Origin: Maribacter sp.
Lineage (GTDB): Bacteria; Bacteroidota; Bacteroidia; Flavobacteriales; Flavobacteriaceae
Reading direction: 5' to 3'
DNA length: 64,000 nt
Assembly: GCA_024643345.1 (NCBI GenBank)
Contig: JAHENB010000001.1
Coordinates: 91,356-155,355, forward strand
The notes beneath the pieces are model-generated. The model searched no databases. It saw only the letters and a program-made list of their open reading frames with translations, and was not told where the DNA came from. The translations under genes and the position numbers were made by a program. Numbering within the stretch: position 1 is the first letter of the stretch; every line of letters starts with the position of its first letter. Below are positions 34,343 to 46,313 of this stretch, in pieces.

Positions 34343-34885
34343 TCTACGCGTTACGGCTTTTACGATGGTTTGGTAGTAGGCAATTCCATGGGGCACATAT
34401 TTTTTTAAGTTCGCCATACCCCATGTTTCCTCCGCAAATCTGGTTATGGGAATCATCGCCAGATCGGCCACTTCGCTTTCTTGTTTTTTGAGCTGGCGCA
34501 GGTCAACTTTAAGTTCACATATATACGTATGGTGAAATTCACAATCTGTCAGATCGTCGCGAAGCCTTTGAACCGATTTAAAGACCCCAATTTTTTCCAA
34601 ATCTTTTTTTTCTACACTTAGGCCAATTTCCTCAATAATTTCGCGAACTGCGGAAGCTTCGAGATTTTCACCTGCGCCTACATGCCCCGCTACGGAAACA
34701 TCCCAAAGCAAGGGATGGGTTTCTTTGTCCTTTCCCCTTTGTTGAAGAAGTATTTGCCCATTTTTGTTATAGAACCAAACATGGATGGTGGGATGGAATA
34801 ATGCCTTTCGATGCGCCATCGACTTCATAGCGGTTTCTCCCGTGGGATTCCCTTTGTCATCCAAGATGTCAACCAATTCATCCAT
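34334..34885 (-). CDS. NUDIX hydrolase
   Basis: A 183-residue Nudix protein. The Nudix box runs from Gly68 to about residue 89 (GHVGAGE then REIIEEIG), matching Gx5Ex7REUxEExGU. The N-terminal DELVDILDDKGNPTG is typical of the group close to isopentenyl-diphosphate isomerase, but the protein is more likely a general Nudix pyrophosphohydrolase. It overlaps hisS by 9 bp at the 3' end. Substrate unknown. Confidence 0.9.
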   Translation of the reverse strand: MDELVDILDDKGNPTGETAMKSMAHRKALFHPTIHVWFYNKNGQILLQQRGKDKETHPLLWDVSVAGHVGAGENLEASAVREIIEEIGLSVEKKDLEKIGVFKSVQRLRDDLTDCEFHHTYICELKVDLRQLKKQESEVADLAMIPITRFAEETWGMANLKKYVPHGIAYYQTIVKAVTRRLQ

Positions 34886-34978
34886 GGTGGCGATTTTTCA
34901 GTCCAATGTCCATTGACCGTTTCGAAATACCTGCACGGAGCGCCTTATTTTTATTTGGCAAGAACCCTTTAGGCTATA

Positions 34979-36091
34979 TTATTTCTTTGGTGCGACATGA
35001 TCAAAATAGCTGTAGGTTTCCCCACTTTTAAGGGAAAGCAAGGTTTCATAAATCAGACGGATTACGTTTTCCACATCGTCTTTATGTACTGTTTCCACTG
35101 TGGTATGCATATAACGCAAAGGAAGTGAAATCAATGCGGACGCTACGCCACCATTGCTGTAGGCAAAGGCATCGGTATCTGTTCCGGTATAGCGGGAGGA
35201 AGCCATTCGCTGGAACGGAATTTTGTTTTTTTCAGCAACTTCCAAAATCTTTTCCCTCAATTTATTCTGAACAGCGGGAGCATAAGAAATAACAGGTCCG
35301 GCCCCTATTTCCGTAAGGCCCTGTTTTTTCTTTTCGATCATCGGGGTTGAGGTATCATGGCATACATCGGTTACGATGGCCACATTTGGTTTGATCGTCT
35401 GGGTGATCATTTCAGCACCTCGGAGGCCAATTTCCTCTTGTACCGAATTGGTTATGTACAATCCGAAAGGCAGCTTTTTCTTGTTCTCATGCAGCAATCT
35501 ACCCACTTCCGCTATCATAAATCCTCCAACCCGATTGTCTATCGCCCTGCAAACAAATTTATTCTTGTTCAAGACTTGGAATTCATCGGGATAAGTGATC
35601 ACACATCCCACGTGAACGCCCAATTTTGCAACTTCGGCCTTGTCTTTTGCACCGATATCGATGAAAATATTGTCCAATTTCGGGGATTCTTCCTTGGCGG
35701 TTTCCCTAGTATGTATGGCAGGCCAACCAAAAATTCCTTTTACAATACCGCTTTTAGTGTGTATGTTCACCCACTTGGAAGGTGCTATCTGGTGGTCGCT
35801 CCCCCCATTTCGGATCACATAGATCAATCCGTCATCGGTGATATAGTTCACATACCATGAAATCTCATCGGAATGGCCTTCAATGACCACTTTGTATTTG
35901 GCCGTTGGATTGATTACGCCAACGGCAGTGCCGTAAGTATCGGTAATAAAGGTGTCGACGTAGGGTTTGAGGTAATCCATCCATAACTTCTGGCCCTCCC
36001 ACTCATAGCCCGTGGGCGCGGCATTGTTCAAGTATTTTTCTAAAAAAGCAAGTGATTTTTTGGTGAGTATCTTCTTTTCGGGCATGTCCAT
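34979..36091 (-). CDS. M42 family aminopeptidase/endoglucanase-like metallopeptidase
   Basis: A 370-residue dinuclear zinc peptidase of the M42 family. Predicted metal ligands appear in order: His in GHSDEISWYV, Asp in RAIDNRVGG, the Glu pair in VQEEIGLRGAEM, Asp in TDVCHDTSTP, and His in MHTTVETVH. The start is the ATG at 36091 or, more likely, 36085 (MPEKKILTKK). A candidate -7 box lies 14-20 bp upstream. It is divergent from a DUF4294 gene, an arrangement common in flavobacteria. Role: degrading peptides in the cytoplasm. Confidence 0.92.
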   Translation of the reverse strand: MDMPEKKILTKKSLAFLEKYLNNAAPTGYEWEGQKLWMDYLKPYVDTFITDTYGTAVGVINPTAKYKVVIEGHSDEISWYVNYITDDGLIYVIRNGGSDHQIAPSKWVNIHTKSGIVKGIFGWPAIHTRETAKEESPKLDNIFIDIGAKDKAEVAKLGVHVGCVITYPDEFQVLNKNKFVCRAIDNRVGGFMIAEVGRLLHENKKKLPFGLYITNSVQEEIGLRGAEMITQTIKPNVAIVTDVCHDTSTPMIEKKKQGLTEIGAGPVISYAPAVQNKLREKILEVAEKNKIPFQRMASSRYTGTDTDAFAYSNGGVASALISLPLRYMHTTVETVHKDDVENVIRLIYETLLSLKSGETYSYFDHVAPKK

Positions 36092-36104
36092 ATTTTTATG
36101 AATG

Positions 36105-36112
36105 CAAACTTA
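36105..36112 (-). promoter_or_regulatory. possible -7 promoter element of the M42 peptidase gene
   Basis: Minus-strand TAAGTTTG, a full match to TAnnTTTG, ending 14 bp before the first possible ATG. No clear TTG at the proper distance. Confidence 0.38.
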
Positions 36113-36187
36113 GTAATATTCACTAATCTTTAATAATAAGCATGCGTATTTATCGTTAATTTTGGTGTGCTTTTTGCTGTATTGAGG

Positions 36188-36874
36188 ATGATGAAAAAAC
36201 TTTTGATTTTTGGGTTGGTGCTGCTGCTTAGCAATCTCCTGTGGTCGCAGGTCGAAGAGGAACCTATTGACTCTTTGGCCGAATCGATGATCATCATCGA
36301 AGGCGACTCTATCTTTCAAAGTTCGATTGCCTTAAAAGAGGTCTTTGTATTTGGAAACTTGAAATTTTCGGACTACAATTCAAAATTGCGGTACTATATT
36401 CTAAGGCGCAAAACCATCAAGGTTTATCCTTATGCCAAATTGGCCGCGGAACGTTTGGTAGAACTCAACGATAGTATCTCCAAAATAAATAAGCCACGGC
36501 ATCAAAGGCGTTATACCAAAAAAGTACAGAAGTATATCGAGGATGAGTTTTCGGTTGAATTAAAAAGATTAACGCGTACCGAAGGTCAAATCTTGGTGAA
36601 GCTCATCCATCGCCAAACCGGTACCACCGCATTCGACCTAGTGAAGGAACTTCGGAGCGGATGGCGTGCCTTTTGGTATAATACTACGGCCAAGATGTTT
36701 AAAATAAGCATCAAAGAAGAATTCCATCCCGAAAGTGTACATGAGGATTATCTGATTGAGGATATTCTACAAAGGGCCTTCGCCTCGGATCGCTTACAGC
36801 GGCAAGAATCGGTGCTCGATTACGACTACGCCACTTTGTCCGATAAATGGAGTGCCAAAGGCGATAGGAATTGA
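36188..36874 (+). CDS. DUF4294 exported protein
   Basis: A 228-residue (or 227) protein of the DUF4294 family, found mainly in Bacteroidota. A signal peptide ends near WSQ. The core has LKEVFVFGNLKFSDY, RRKTIKVYPYAKLAAERL and SGWRAFWYNTTAKMF, the strongly conserved segments. Starts at 36188 and 36191 are adjacent ATGs; the longer upstream frame lacks a better signal. Function unknown. Divergent from the M42 peptidase. Confidence 0.88.
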   Translation: MMKKLLIFGLVLLLSNLLWSQVEEEPIDSLAESMIIIEGDSIFQSSIALKEVFVFGNLKFSDYNSKLRYYILRRKTIKVYPYAKLAAERLVELNDSISKINKPRHQRRYTKKVQKYIEDEFSVELKRLTRTEGQILVKLIHRQTGTTAFDLVKELRSGWRAFWYNTTAKMFKISIKEEFHPESVHEDYLIEDILQRAFASDRLQRQESVLDYDYATLSDKWSAKGDRN

Positions 36875-36945
36875 TGTTTGACCTAAACAAATGCTTGGTT
36901 CCACCAGATAATCCCGCGCTTTGATTGCCACCGTGTTCTTAAAGG

Positions 36946-37170
36946 TTATTTCTTGCCGAAAAAGGCATCAACTATGGTTTTGATACCTCTAAAACCCATC
37001 GCCACGGCACCGATTGCCAATACCAATCCCACGGCCAATACCGGAATGTAAAGGGGATGTTCCTGGTTCTTGAAGGCCTGATAGATGATTAATGGCGCAG
37101 TGAACATCATGGCTATGGTATAACCTAAAAATTTAACCCCCTTCAATAACAGTTCCTTGTTGGTCTTCAT
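36946..37170 (-). CDS. small DUF6095-like membrane protein
   Basis: A 74-residue protein with two predicted transmembrane helices (about 14-32 and 41-60) and the motif KNQEHPLYIPVLAVGL between them, recognised from memory as the DUF6095 family. Short basic ends flank the helices. Function unknown. Confidence 0.8.
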   Translation of the reverse strand: MKTNKELLLKGVKFLGYTIAMMFTAPLIIYQAFKNQEHPLYIPVLAVGLVLAIGAVAMGFRGIKTIVDAFFGKK

Positions 37171-37245
37171 ATCGGATTATGACTTCTTTTTTTTCAAAAG
37201 TAGCGATTAAGCCCTATATTTCTTTTAATTATAATCTTGATAAAG

Positions 37246-38391
37246 ATGTCCAATGTAAAGCGTTTTTTACTTGTCCCCGATAAATTTAAAGGTTCCTTGA
37301 CCGCTGAGGAAGTGACCTTAGCATTACAAATGGGCATTAAAGATGTTTTCCCCAATGCCGAAATTGATTCCATTTTGGCTTCGGATGGTGGTGATGGTTT
37401 TTTGAATGCCGTTGCCAAACACGTGAACTGTGAAATGATTTCATGCGATACGGTTGACCCCCTCGGGCGGGAAATCAAATCCCAGTATCTGTTCGATGGT
37501 ACAATGAAGAGCGCTTACGTGGAACTTGCCTCCGCTTCGGGCCTGGAACTGCTTGCGCAGGCAGACCAGAATGTTTTGGACACTTCCACTTATGGAACTG
37601 GATTACAGTTGAAAGACGCCCTGGAAAGAGGTGCCAAAGCCATTTTTATAGGTCTTGGGGGTAGCGCCACAAATGAAGCGGCCATTGGAATTGCGAGCGC
37701 CTTGGGCTATCGATTCTTGGACGAAAAAGGCAATCTGTTGGGTCCTATAGGAAGGTATTTAAGTCAAATCGAAACTATCGATGGGGCAGGGGTGCCCCAA
37801 CAAATGAAACAGGTACAATTTTATGCCGTAAATGATGTCGATAATCCCTTATTTGGCAAAAACGGGGCTGCCTATGTTTACGCCCGACAAAAGGGGGCCA
37901 GTGACAAGGATATCGCATTCTTGGATAAAGGGTTAGTGCATTTGGCCAAAGTGGTTGCCGAGAAATATGGAAAAATGGTTGCAGATCTACCAGGTTCCGG
38001 GGCAGCGGGAGGGGCCGCCTATGGTTTAAAGGTTTTCTGTGATGCCACCTATGTTTCCGGAACTGATTTTATGTTGGATCTTGCCAAGATTGAAGAGCGG
38101 ATGCGGTCACATCCCTTCGACCTTATCGTTACGGGCGAAGGTAAATTCGACCAACAGACCTTGAATGGAAAATTGATCAAAGGTGTCACCGCACTAGGAA
38201 AAAGATGTGGGGTACCCGTAATTGCGGTATGTGGAAAACTTGAACTTTCCGAACAGGAATGGGGAACCATGGGCCTCAGTGAGGTGATTGAAATTCAAGA
38301 CAAGACGATGGCCGTTTCATACAGTATGGCCAATGCGGCCCGATTGATCCGGGAGAAAGTAGGGGAATATCTGATCAAAATAAAGGGATAA
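37246..38391 (+). CDS. glycerate kinase
   Basis: A 381-residue glycerate kinase (GK2/GarK-like), which phosphorylates D-glycerate. It starts MSNVKRFLL at 37246 and has LVPDKFKGSLTAEEV near 8-22, LASDGGDGFL near 44-53, FIGLGGSATNEAAIG near 131-145, LPGSGAAGGAAYG near 245-257 and VTGEGKFDQQTLNGK near 285-299. All conserved segments of the family are present and length is usual. It is convergent with the DUF4249 gene. Confidence 0.94.
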   Translation: MSNVKRFLLVPDKFKGSLTAEEVTLALQMGIKDVFPNAEIDSILASDGGDGFLNAVAKHVNCEMISCDTVDPLGREIKSQYLFDGTMKSAYVELASASGLELLAQADQNVLDTSTYGTGLQLKDALERGAKAIFIGLGGSATNEAAIGIASALGYRFLDEKGNLLGPIGRYLSQIETIDGAGVPQQMKQVQFYAVNDVDNPLFGKNGAAYVYARQKGASDKDIAFLDKGLVHLAKVVAEKYGKMVADLPGSGAAGGAAYGLKVFCDATYVSGTDFMLDLAKIEERMRSHPFDLIVTGEGKFDQQTLNGKLIKGVTALGKRCGVPVIAVCGKLELSEQEWGTMGLSEVIEIQDKTMAVSYSMANAARLIREKVGEYLIKIKG

Positions 38392-38431
38392 CGCGTCCCA
38401 TTCCCGATTTTAACAATGAAAGATCAAGCCA

Positions 38432-39244
38432 TTACTCAATGACCAATCTCCGGGTATAGCTTTGGCATACGGCAAAATATCCAAGGGCAAAGTTTAAGGG
38501 ATCTTCGCTATTTACAAAATTCCCCTTCACGGTGGCTGCAGGGGTTTGAAAGGGCCCTTGCGCGCCACCATCGGCTTGGACGATCACTTGGTTCATATAA
38601 TTATAAAAGGGCTTATCGACACCGATAATTCCAATTTCAATTTCCTTTCCCGCTTTCAGTCCGTCATCATAAAAATAGGAAAACTCAAAACGTTGTCCCG
38701 GGTAGAAAGTATCTTCGGTTACTAAATATTCATTGAAATCAAAATCGAACAAATAAAAGTCGTCCCTATCGGGGACATCGGTAAAAGAAACAACGACCTC
38801 CGTTTCATCACCCCCGAACAACCCGCCTTCACCTTGCAGCAGGGAATCAATGGGAACGGTTGGCACAAACTGGGTTGAAGCTTCAAAGCGCTGTCCATTG
38901 TAAACGAGCGATAGCGTTAGTTTACCTTCTGTCAGAAAGCGCGTATCAAGTTCCACTTCATAGATGCCCGAACCTGGGTCTTGTTCCCGTAACGATTCGG
39001 AGGAAGCATTAAGTTCATTGGTGATGGTGGCTTCTTCCAAAATCGCAGGCTCGACTTGACCAAAGAACGAGCTGCTTAGCGTGGCCCTTATTTGAATAGT
39101 TGTGGTAGGTTGCGAAATATCGGCTAAGCGAACGAGCCCATCTACGACCAATCTTGGTGGATCGGTGGGAACGGTTACTTCGATAACATCATCACATCCC
39201 AGTAACAAACCAAAAACGAAGATCCATATCATTTGTTTGTTCAT
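38432..39244 (-). CDS. DUF4249 lipoprotein
   Basis: A 270-residue DUF4249 protein. The signal ends LLLGC, with lipidated Cys17, then EVTVPTDPPRLVVDGLV, the family's typical opening. The beta-rich body carries IYEVELDTRFL and VVSFTDVPDRDDFY. The family is nearly always encoded just downstream of a TonB-dependent receptor, as here (5 bp away), and probably forms an outer-membrane accessory of that receptor, in the way SusD serves SusC. Substrate unknown. Last gene of the pair. Confidence 0.9.
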   Translation of the reverse strand: MNKQMIWIFVFGLLLGCDDVIEVTVPTDPPRLVVDGLVRLADISQPTTTIQIRATLSSSFFGQVEPAILEEATITNELNASSESLREQDPGSGIYEVELDTRFLTEGKLTLSLVYNGQRFEASTQFVPTVPIDSLLQGEGGLFGGDETEVVVSFTDVPDRDDFYLFDFDFNEYLVTEDTFYPGQRFEFSYFYDDGLKAGKEIEIGIIGVDKPFYNYMNQVIVQADGGAQGPFQTPAATVKGNFVNSEDPLNFALGYFAVCQSYTRRLVIE

Positions 39245-39248
39245 GCCA

Positions 39249-41621
39249 TTAGAATTTAAAATTATAGGTCACTGCCGGTACGATTCCAAAAATAGAGGTA
39301 CGTACGGCCTCGTTAACTCCTGTGTCTTGATTTCTTCGAAAATTAATGGAGGCAGCATTTTTTCTGCTGTATAGATTATAGATACTGAACACCCATTCTG
39401 CCTGCCATTTTCTGCCCATGTTCTTTCTTGGGGTCAATGTGGCCGCCACATCCAGGCGATGGTATGCGGGCAACCTTTCCCTGTTGCGCAAACCATAATA
39501 CGGGATGCTCAATCCCTGGAATTCAAATTGGCCTATGGGGTAATTGGTAGGTTGTCCGGTTTGATAAACAAAATTCGAATTGAAGCTCCATTTTTCATTG
39601 AGTTCATAGCTACCGAAAAAGGAGAAGTCCTGTGGTTTATCATAGGGCGTATTGTACCATTCCCCGAAATTGATGCCGGTTTCCTGTGGGTTTCGTCCCG
39701 GCGTGCGCTGCTCTGATTTCGATAAGGTATATGCCAGCCAACCCTGGAACCTACCTTCGTTTTTCCGCAACAATACCTCCAAGCCATAGGCCCTTGCTTC
39801 CCCATTTAGGATGACCTGTTCTATGGCATCGTTGGCAATGAGGTTTGCCCCATCGATATAATCGATTCGGTTTTGGATATCCTTATAAAATACTTCCGTT
39901 TCCAAAGAGAATTCCCCACCTCGCAGGTTTTTGAAATACCCCAAAGCATACTGGTCCAGTAACTGCGGCTTTGCGAAAGGCCCACTAGGTGTCCATACGT
40001 CCAATGGGGTTGGTGAATTGGTATTGGACAATAAATGAAGGTACTGGGCCAAACGGGTATAACTGGCCTTCACAGAGCTTTCGGAACTCAGGGTATAGGA
40101 TAGTGAAACCCTTGGCTCCAAGTTGTTAAAAGTGGCCAACCTGCGGTTTTTTGCATTGACGGTTGCAATGGGTACCGCTTCGCGGTAAATTAAAAGGGTT
40201 GGATCAAAAAATACGGCTTCATTATTTTCGTACACATTGATTTCTTCTTGACCCAATCGGATGAAATTGCTAAATCGGAGGCCGTAACCAAGGCTGAAGT
40301 CATTGCTCAGATCGTGTTTGATATCGATATATGCGGCGAGTTCGTTCGCATATTTCCGTACCAATTGGTCTTCCACGATACCCGACGTATCGTTGCTCGG
40401 CTCTATTTTTCCAGGATTGAATTGGTAGTAAATATTGTTTACGCCATAATTGATCTGCAATCTATCGTTGACGTAATGTTTCAGGTCATATTTCATATTA
40501 AAATTACTGATGCCCGAGTTCCAATTGAAGCCCACAAAATCTAATTTCAAACCGTAATAATAATCTGAGTAAATCAGGGAGAGGTTAGAAAATAACTTAT
40601 TGGAAAACAGATGGTTCCATCGAAAATTTCCAACGGCATTCCCATATGTGTTTACGAAACTGTCGCTGATGCCAAAAACGTCTCTCCCGAAATAACCGGA
40701 AAGGTAAATGCTGTTGCGGTCGCTAAGGTTGAAATTGATCTTGGTATTCAGGTCGTAGAAATAGGCCGTATTGTCAAGATTGAACAAAGGGAGGAACAAA
40801 TGGGCATATGAAGCACGGCCCCCTATCAAAAAGGCGGCCTTGTCTTTTATAATGGGACCTTCGACCAATAAACGACTGGCTACGGCGCCGAGTCCGCCGT
40901 TCACTTTTATCGCCTTGCTATTGCCTTCTTTTTGAAAAATGTCGAGTACCGAGGATAATCTTCCGCCATAGCGTGCGGGGATGCCTCCCTTGTAAAGTTT
41001 GATGTCTTTGATGGCATCCGGATTAAAAACGGAGAAAAAACCGAAAAGATGCGAAGCGTTGAAAATGGTGGCTTCATCCAATAAAATAAGGTTTTGGTCT
41101 GCCGACCCTCCCCTTACGTTGAATCCTGAGGCCCCTTCTCCCGCACTGGTAACCCCGGGCAATAGCAGGATCGATTTGATTACATCGGCTTCCCCCAAGA
41201 TTACCGGAATTTTTTTAATGGTTTCTACGGACAGGGCGTTAACGCTCATTTGTGGTGTCCTGACATCCATTTTCTCCACATCATCGGTGACCACCACTTC
41301 CGCTAATTGTTCCGCCTGCTCGGTCATTTGAAAATCGACTTGCCGATTCTCGGAAAGGATGAAATTTTGTAAAATGGTTTGAAATCCCAAATAACTTACT
41401 TGCAATTGATATTCGCCCTCGGGAAGGGTAAGGGAGTAAAACCCATATTCATTGGTGGTCACCCCGGTACGAAGCGCCGGAATTGCGATAGTGACCCCTA
41501 TGAGCGTCTCATTGCTCGAGGCTTCGGAAACCGTGCCACTGATGGTGAATTTTTGTTGCGCGTATGAAAAAAATAAAGAAAATAAGGCTAGAACCAGTGT
41601 GATTTTTGTACAACGGGACAT
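39249..41621 (-). CDS. TonB-dependent receptor paired with DUF4249
   Basis: A 790-residue outer-membrane receptor. I prefer the ATG at 41621 (MSRCTKITL). A signal peptide ends SYAQ; residues about 26-110 are a carboxypeptidase-regulatory-like domain (GTVSEASSNETLIGVTI, EYQLQVSYLGFQTI); residues about 115-230 are a plug (AEVVVTDD, VIKSILLLPGVTS, FNVRGGSADQNLILLDEA); the rest is a beta-barrel ending VPAVTYNFKF. The GAxGFNVRGG plug motif is typical of receptors partnered with DUF4249. The two genes are almost contiguous (the receptor stop at 39249, the lipoprotein start at 39244). Substrate unknown; metal chelate or small peptide are guesses. Confidence 0.93.
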   Translation of the reverse strand: MSRCTKITLVLALFSLFFSYAQQKFTISGTVSEASSNETLIGVTIAIPALRTGVTTNEYGFYSLTLPEGEYQLQVSYLGFQTILQNFILSENRQVDFQMTEQAEQLAEVVVTDDVEKMDVRTPQMSVNALSVETIKKIPVILGEADVIKSILLLPGVTSAGEGASGFNVRGGSADQNLILLDEATIFNASHLFGFFSVFNPDAIKDIKLYKGGIPARYGGRLSSVLDIFQKEGNSKAIKVNGGLGAVASRLLVEGPIIKDKAAFLIGGRASYAHLFLPLFNLDNTAYFYDLNTKINFNLSDRNSIYLSGYFGRDVFGISDSFVNTYGNAVGNFRWNHLFSNKLFSNLSLIYSDYYYGLKLDFVGFNWNSGISNFNMKYDLKHYVNDRLQINYGVNNIYYQFNPGKIEPSNDTSGIVEDQLVRKYANELAAYIDIKHDLSNDFSLGYGLRFSNFIRLGQEEINVYENNEAVFFDPTLLIYREAVPIATVNAKNRRLATFNNLEPRVSLSYTLSSESSVKASYTRLAQYLHLLSNTNSPTPLDVWTPSGPFAKPQLLDQYALGYFKNLRGGEFSLETEVFYKDIQNRIDYIDGANLIANDAIEQVILNGEARAYGLEVLLRKNEGRFQGWLAYTLSKSEQRTPGRNPQETGINFGEWYNTPYDKPQDFSFFGSYELNEKWSFNSNFVYQTGQPTNYPIGQFEFQGLSIPYYGLRNRERLPAYHRLDVAATLTPRKNMGRKWQAEWVFSIYNLYSRKNAASINFRRNQDTGVNEAVRTSIFGIVPAVTYNFKF

Positions 41622-41688
41622 TAAAAGCAATTTTTCATAAAAGTAATTGGGTTGGGCCGTACATAAAAAAGCTTAACAATTTTTTGGG

Positions 41689-41716
41689 AAAGAAAAACCC
41701 CCGTGCATAACGGGGG
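41689..41716 (-). terminator. intrinsic terminator downstream of icd
   Basis: A 7-bp G/C-rich stem (CCCCCGT at 41698-41704 with ACGGGGG at 41710-41716), read on the minus strand it is followed by a T run at 41697-41689. It sits 25 bp after the icd stop. Confidence 0.85.
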
Positions 41717-41740
41717 CATCATATACTATCTTGTAGGGTT

Positions 41741-44604
<2,864 letters not shown>

Positions 44605-44634
44605 AAAAACGCCCCTTGGAAAAGGGACGTTTTT
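44605..44634 (-). terminator. intrinsic terminator of rplS
   Basis: Arms AAAAACG/CGTTTTT and CCCTT/AAGGG with one C-A mismatch, separated by a 4-nt loop, about 22 bp after the rplS stop; the minus-strand side ends in T. Confidence 0.82.
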
Positions 44635-44655
44635 GGTTCGAGTCTGTTCTTGGCA

Positions 44656-45006
44656 TCAAGATCGAATTTCCTTGATCCTTGCCTTTTTGCCGGTAAGTCC
44701 TCTGAAGTAAAAGATCCGTGCTCGTCGCACCTTACCTTTTTTGTTGATTTCAATTTTTTGTAAGGCGGGCATATTGATTGGAAAAATACGCTCCACACCA
44801 ACGGTTCCAGACATTTTGCGAATGGTAAAGGTTTCCGTTGAACCTGAACCCCTCCTTTGGATGACAACGCCCTTAAAAAACTGGGTCCGCGTTTTTTCAC
44901 CTTCCTTGATCTCGTAATAAACGGTTATGGTGTCCCCTGCAGAGAAGTTCGGAAATTCCTTTTTGGTGACAAATTCGTTCTCTACAAAGCTTACTAATGA
45001 TTCCAT
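44656..45006 (-). CDS. rplS: 50S ribosomal protein L19
   Basis: A 116-residue L19 protein at the interface of the two subunits. Conserved parts FSAGDTITVYYEIKEGEK, FKGVVIQRRG and EKIFPIN-like (ERIFPINMP) are present, with the usual basic C-terminus. A strong promoter lies between it and trmD, and a terminator follows, so it can be transcribed on its own as well as with trmD. Confidence 0.97.
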   Translation of the reverse strand: MESLVSFVENEFVTKKEFPNFSAGDTITVYYEIKEGEKTRTQFFKGVVIQRRGSGSTETFTIRKMSGTVGVERIFPINMPALQKIEINKKGKVRRARIFYFRGLTGKKARIKEIRS

Positions 45007-45075
45007 GGTTTTGATTTACTGTGTAAGTCAATATCAACATTCACGATTTTCGTCAGAGGTTGATTTAACAGGTTG

Positions 45076-45105
45076 CAAAAATAGTTTATAAATTATAACC
45101 GACAA
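45076..45105 (-). promoter_or_regulatory. strong Bacteroidota-type promoter of rplS
   Basis: On the minus strand TTG (45105-45103), 19 bp, TATTTTTG (45083-45076): a full match to the phylum consensus. It predicts a leader of about 60 nt for rplS. Confidence 0.63.
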
Positions 45106-45142
45106 GTGATTTTCATAAATTTTTGCTTTACCGGTCATCGGA

Positions 45143-45817
45143 TTACCCCAAAAGATCGGGCCGTCTTTCTTCCGTACGTTTATATGCTTCTTCCTCCCGC
45201 CAAGCCTCAATTTTGGCCGTATGGCCGCCCAGTAATATTTCTGGCACCCGCATCCCCTTATATTCTGCAGGTCTGGTGTATACCGGCGGGGCCAATAAAT
45301 CATCTTGGAAACTATCGGTAAGGGCCGAAGTTTCGTTACTGAGCACTCCGGGAATAAGCCTTATGATACAATCACAGAGCACGGCAGCCCCCAGTTCCCC
45401 GCCCGACAACACATAGTCACCAATCGAGATTTCTTTAGTGATCAACCAATCCCGTACCCTTTGGTCCACTCCTTTATAATGCCCACATAAAATGATCAAA
45501 TTTTCCTTTAGCGATAACTGGTTCGCCATTTTCTGGTTTAAGGTTTCGCCATCGGGGGTCATGTATATCAGTTCGTCATAGTGACGCTCGGACTTAAGTT
45601 TATCGATGCATTTATCGATGGGTTCGATCATCAGTACCATGCCGGCCCCACCCCCAAATTGATAGTCGTCGACTTGGTTATAACTATTGTTGGTATAATC
45701 GCGTAAATTGTGAAGATGCACCTCTACCAGCCCTTTTTCAATGGCACGCTTCAATATCGAGGCTTCGAACGGGCTCCTTAGAAGTTCTGGCAGCACGGTA
45801 ATAATGTCGATTCGCAT
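45143..45817 (-). CDS. trmD: tRNA (guanine37-N1)-methyltransferase
   Basis: TrmD makes m1G37 next to the anticodon, preventing frameshifts. The 224-residue protein opens [13 protein letters not shown] and has [13 protein letters not shown] near 53-65, [13 protein letters not shown] near 110-122, [13 protein letters not shown] near 131-143, and [13 protein letters not shown] near 174-186. The SPOUT knot and dimer residues are intact. It lies upstream of rplS on the same strand, the usual order. Confidence 0.97.
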   Translation of the reverse strand: MRIDIITVLPELLRSPFEASILKRAIEKGLVEVHLHNLRDYTNNSYNQVDDYQFGGGAGMVLMIEPIDKCIDKLKSERHYDELIYMTPDGETLNQKMANQLSLKENLIILCGHYKGVDQRVRDWLITKEISIGDYVLSGGELGAAVLCDCIIRLIPGVLSNETSALTDSFQDDLLAPPVYTRPAEYKGMRVPEILLGGHTAKIEAWREEEAYKRTEERRPDLLG

Positions 45818-45838
45818 GGGGAAATTGGGATTTGATCG

Positions 45839-46282
45839 CTATTGGGCAGTCCAAAAATAATGAAAACAATGCACATCCTTGAACCAGCCTAATCTTTCGT
45901 ACAATTTTTGAGCGGGATTGTCAATGGCGGTTTCCAATGCAAGCCCCTTAAAACCACTTTCCTTGCAGAAGTTCTTGGCATGGTTCAACAAGCTTTCCCC
46001 GACCCCTTTTCCTCTTTCTGAATCTTTTACGAATAGATCATTTAAAAGATATACCGGAGCCATGGAGACCGATGAGAATATAGGATACAGTTGGGTAAAT
46101 CCAATGGCATTAGCTCCCTCCATGGCTAAAAATATTACGGATTCGTTGCGCGAGATCCTTTGCCTTAAGAATTCCCGTGCTGCCTCCAAATCTGATGCCT
46201 GTTTATAGAAAACCCTGTAAGCATCGAAAAGCGGTAACACCAAGGGAAGATGTTTCGGGTTTGCTCTAAGTATATTGACCAT
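45839..46282 (-). CDS. GNAT family N-acetyltransferase
   Basis: A 147-residue acetyltransferase with the acetyl-CoA loop SERGKGVGESLLNHA near 88-102 and the ending ALETAIDNPAQKLYERLGW near 115-133. It is 21 bp upstream of trmD on the same strand and may share its transcript. Substrate unknown. Confidence 0.9.
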   Translation of the reverse strand: MVNILRANPKHLPLVLPLFDAYRVFYKQASDLEAAREFLRQRISRNESVIFLAMEGANAIGFTQLYPIFSSVSMAPVYLLNDLFVKDSERGKGVGESLLNHAKNFCKESGFKGLALETAIDNPAQKLYERLGWFKDVHCFHYFWTAQ

Positions 46283-46290
46283 TGTAAAAG

Positions 46291-46313
46291 AAAAAACTCC
46301 TTGCGGAGTTTTT
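46291..46313 (-). terminator. intrinsic terminator overlapping the stop of the coiled-coil gene
   Basis: AAAAACTCC (46292-46300), TTGC loop, GGAGTTTTT (46305-46313). On the minus strand it ends in T and lies directly at the stop codon of the gene ending at 46312. Confidence 0.8.
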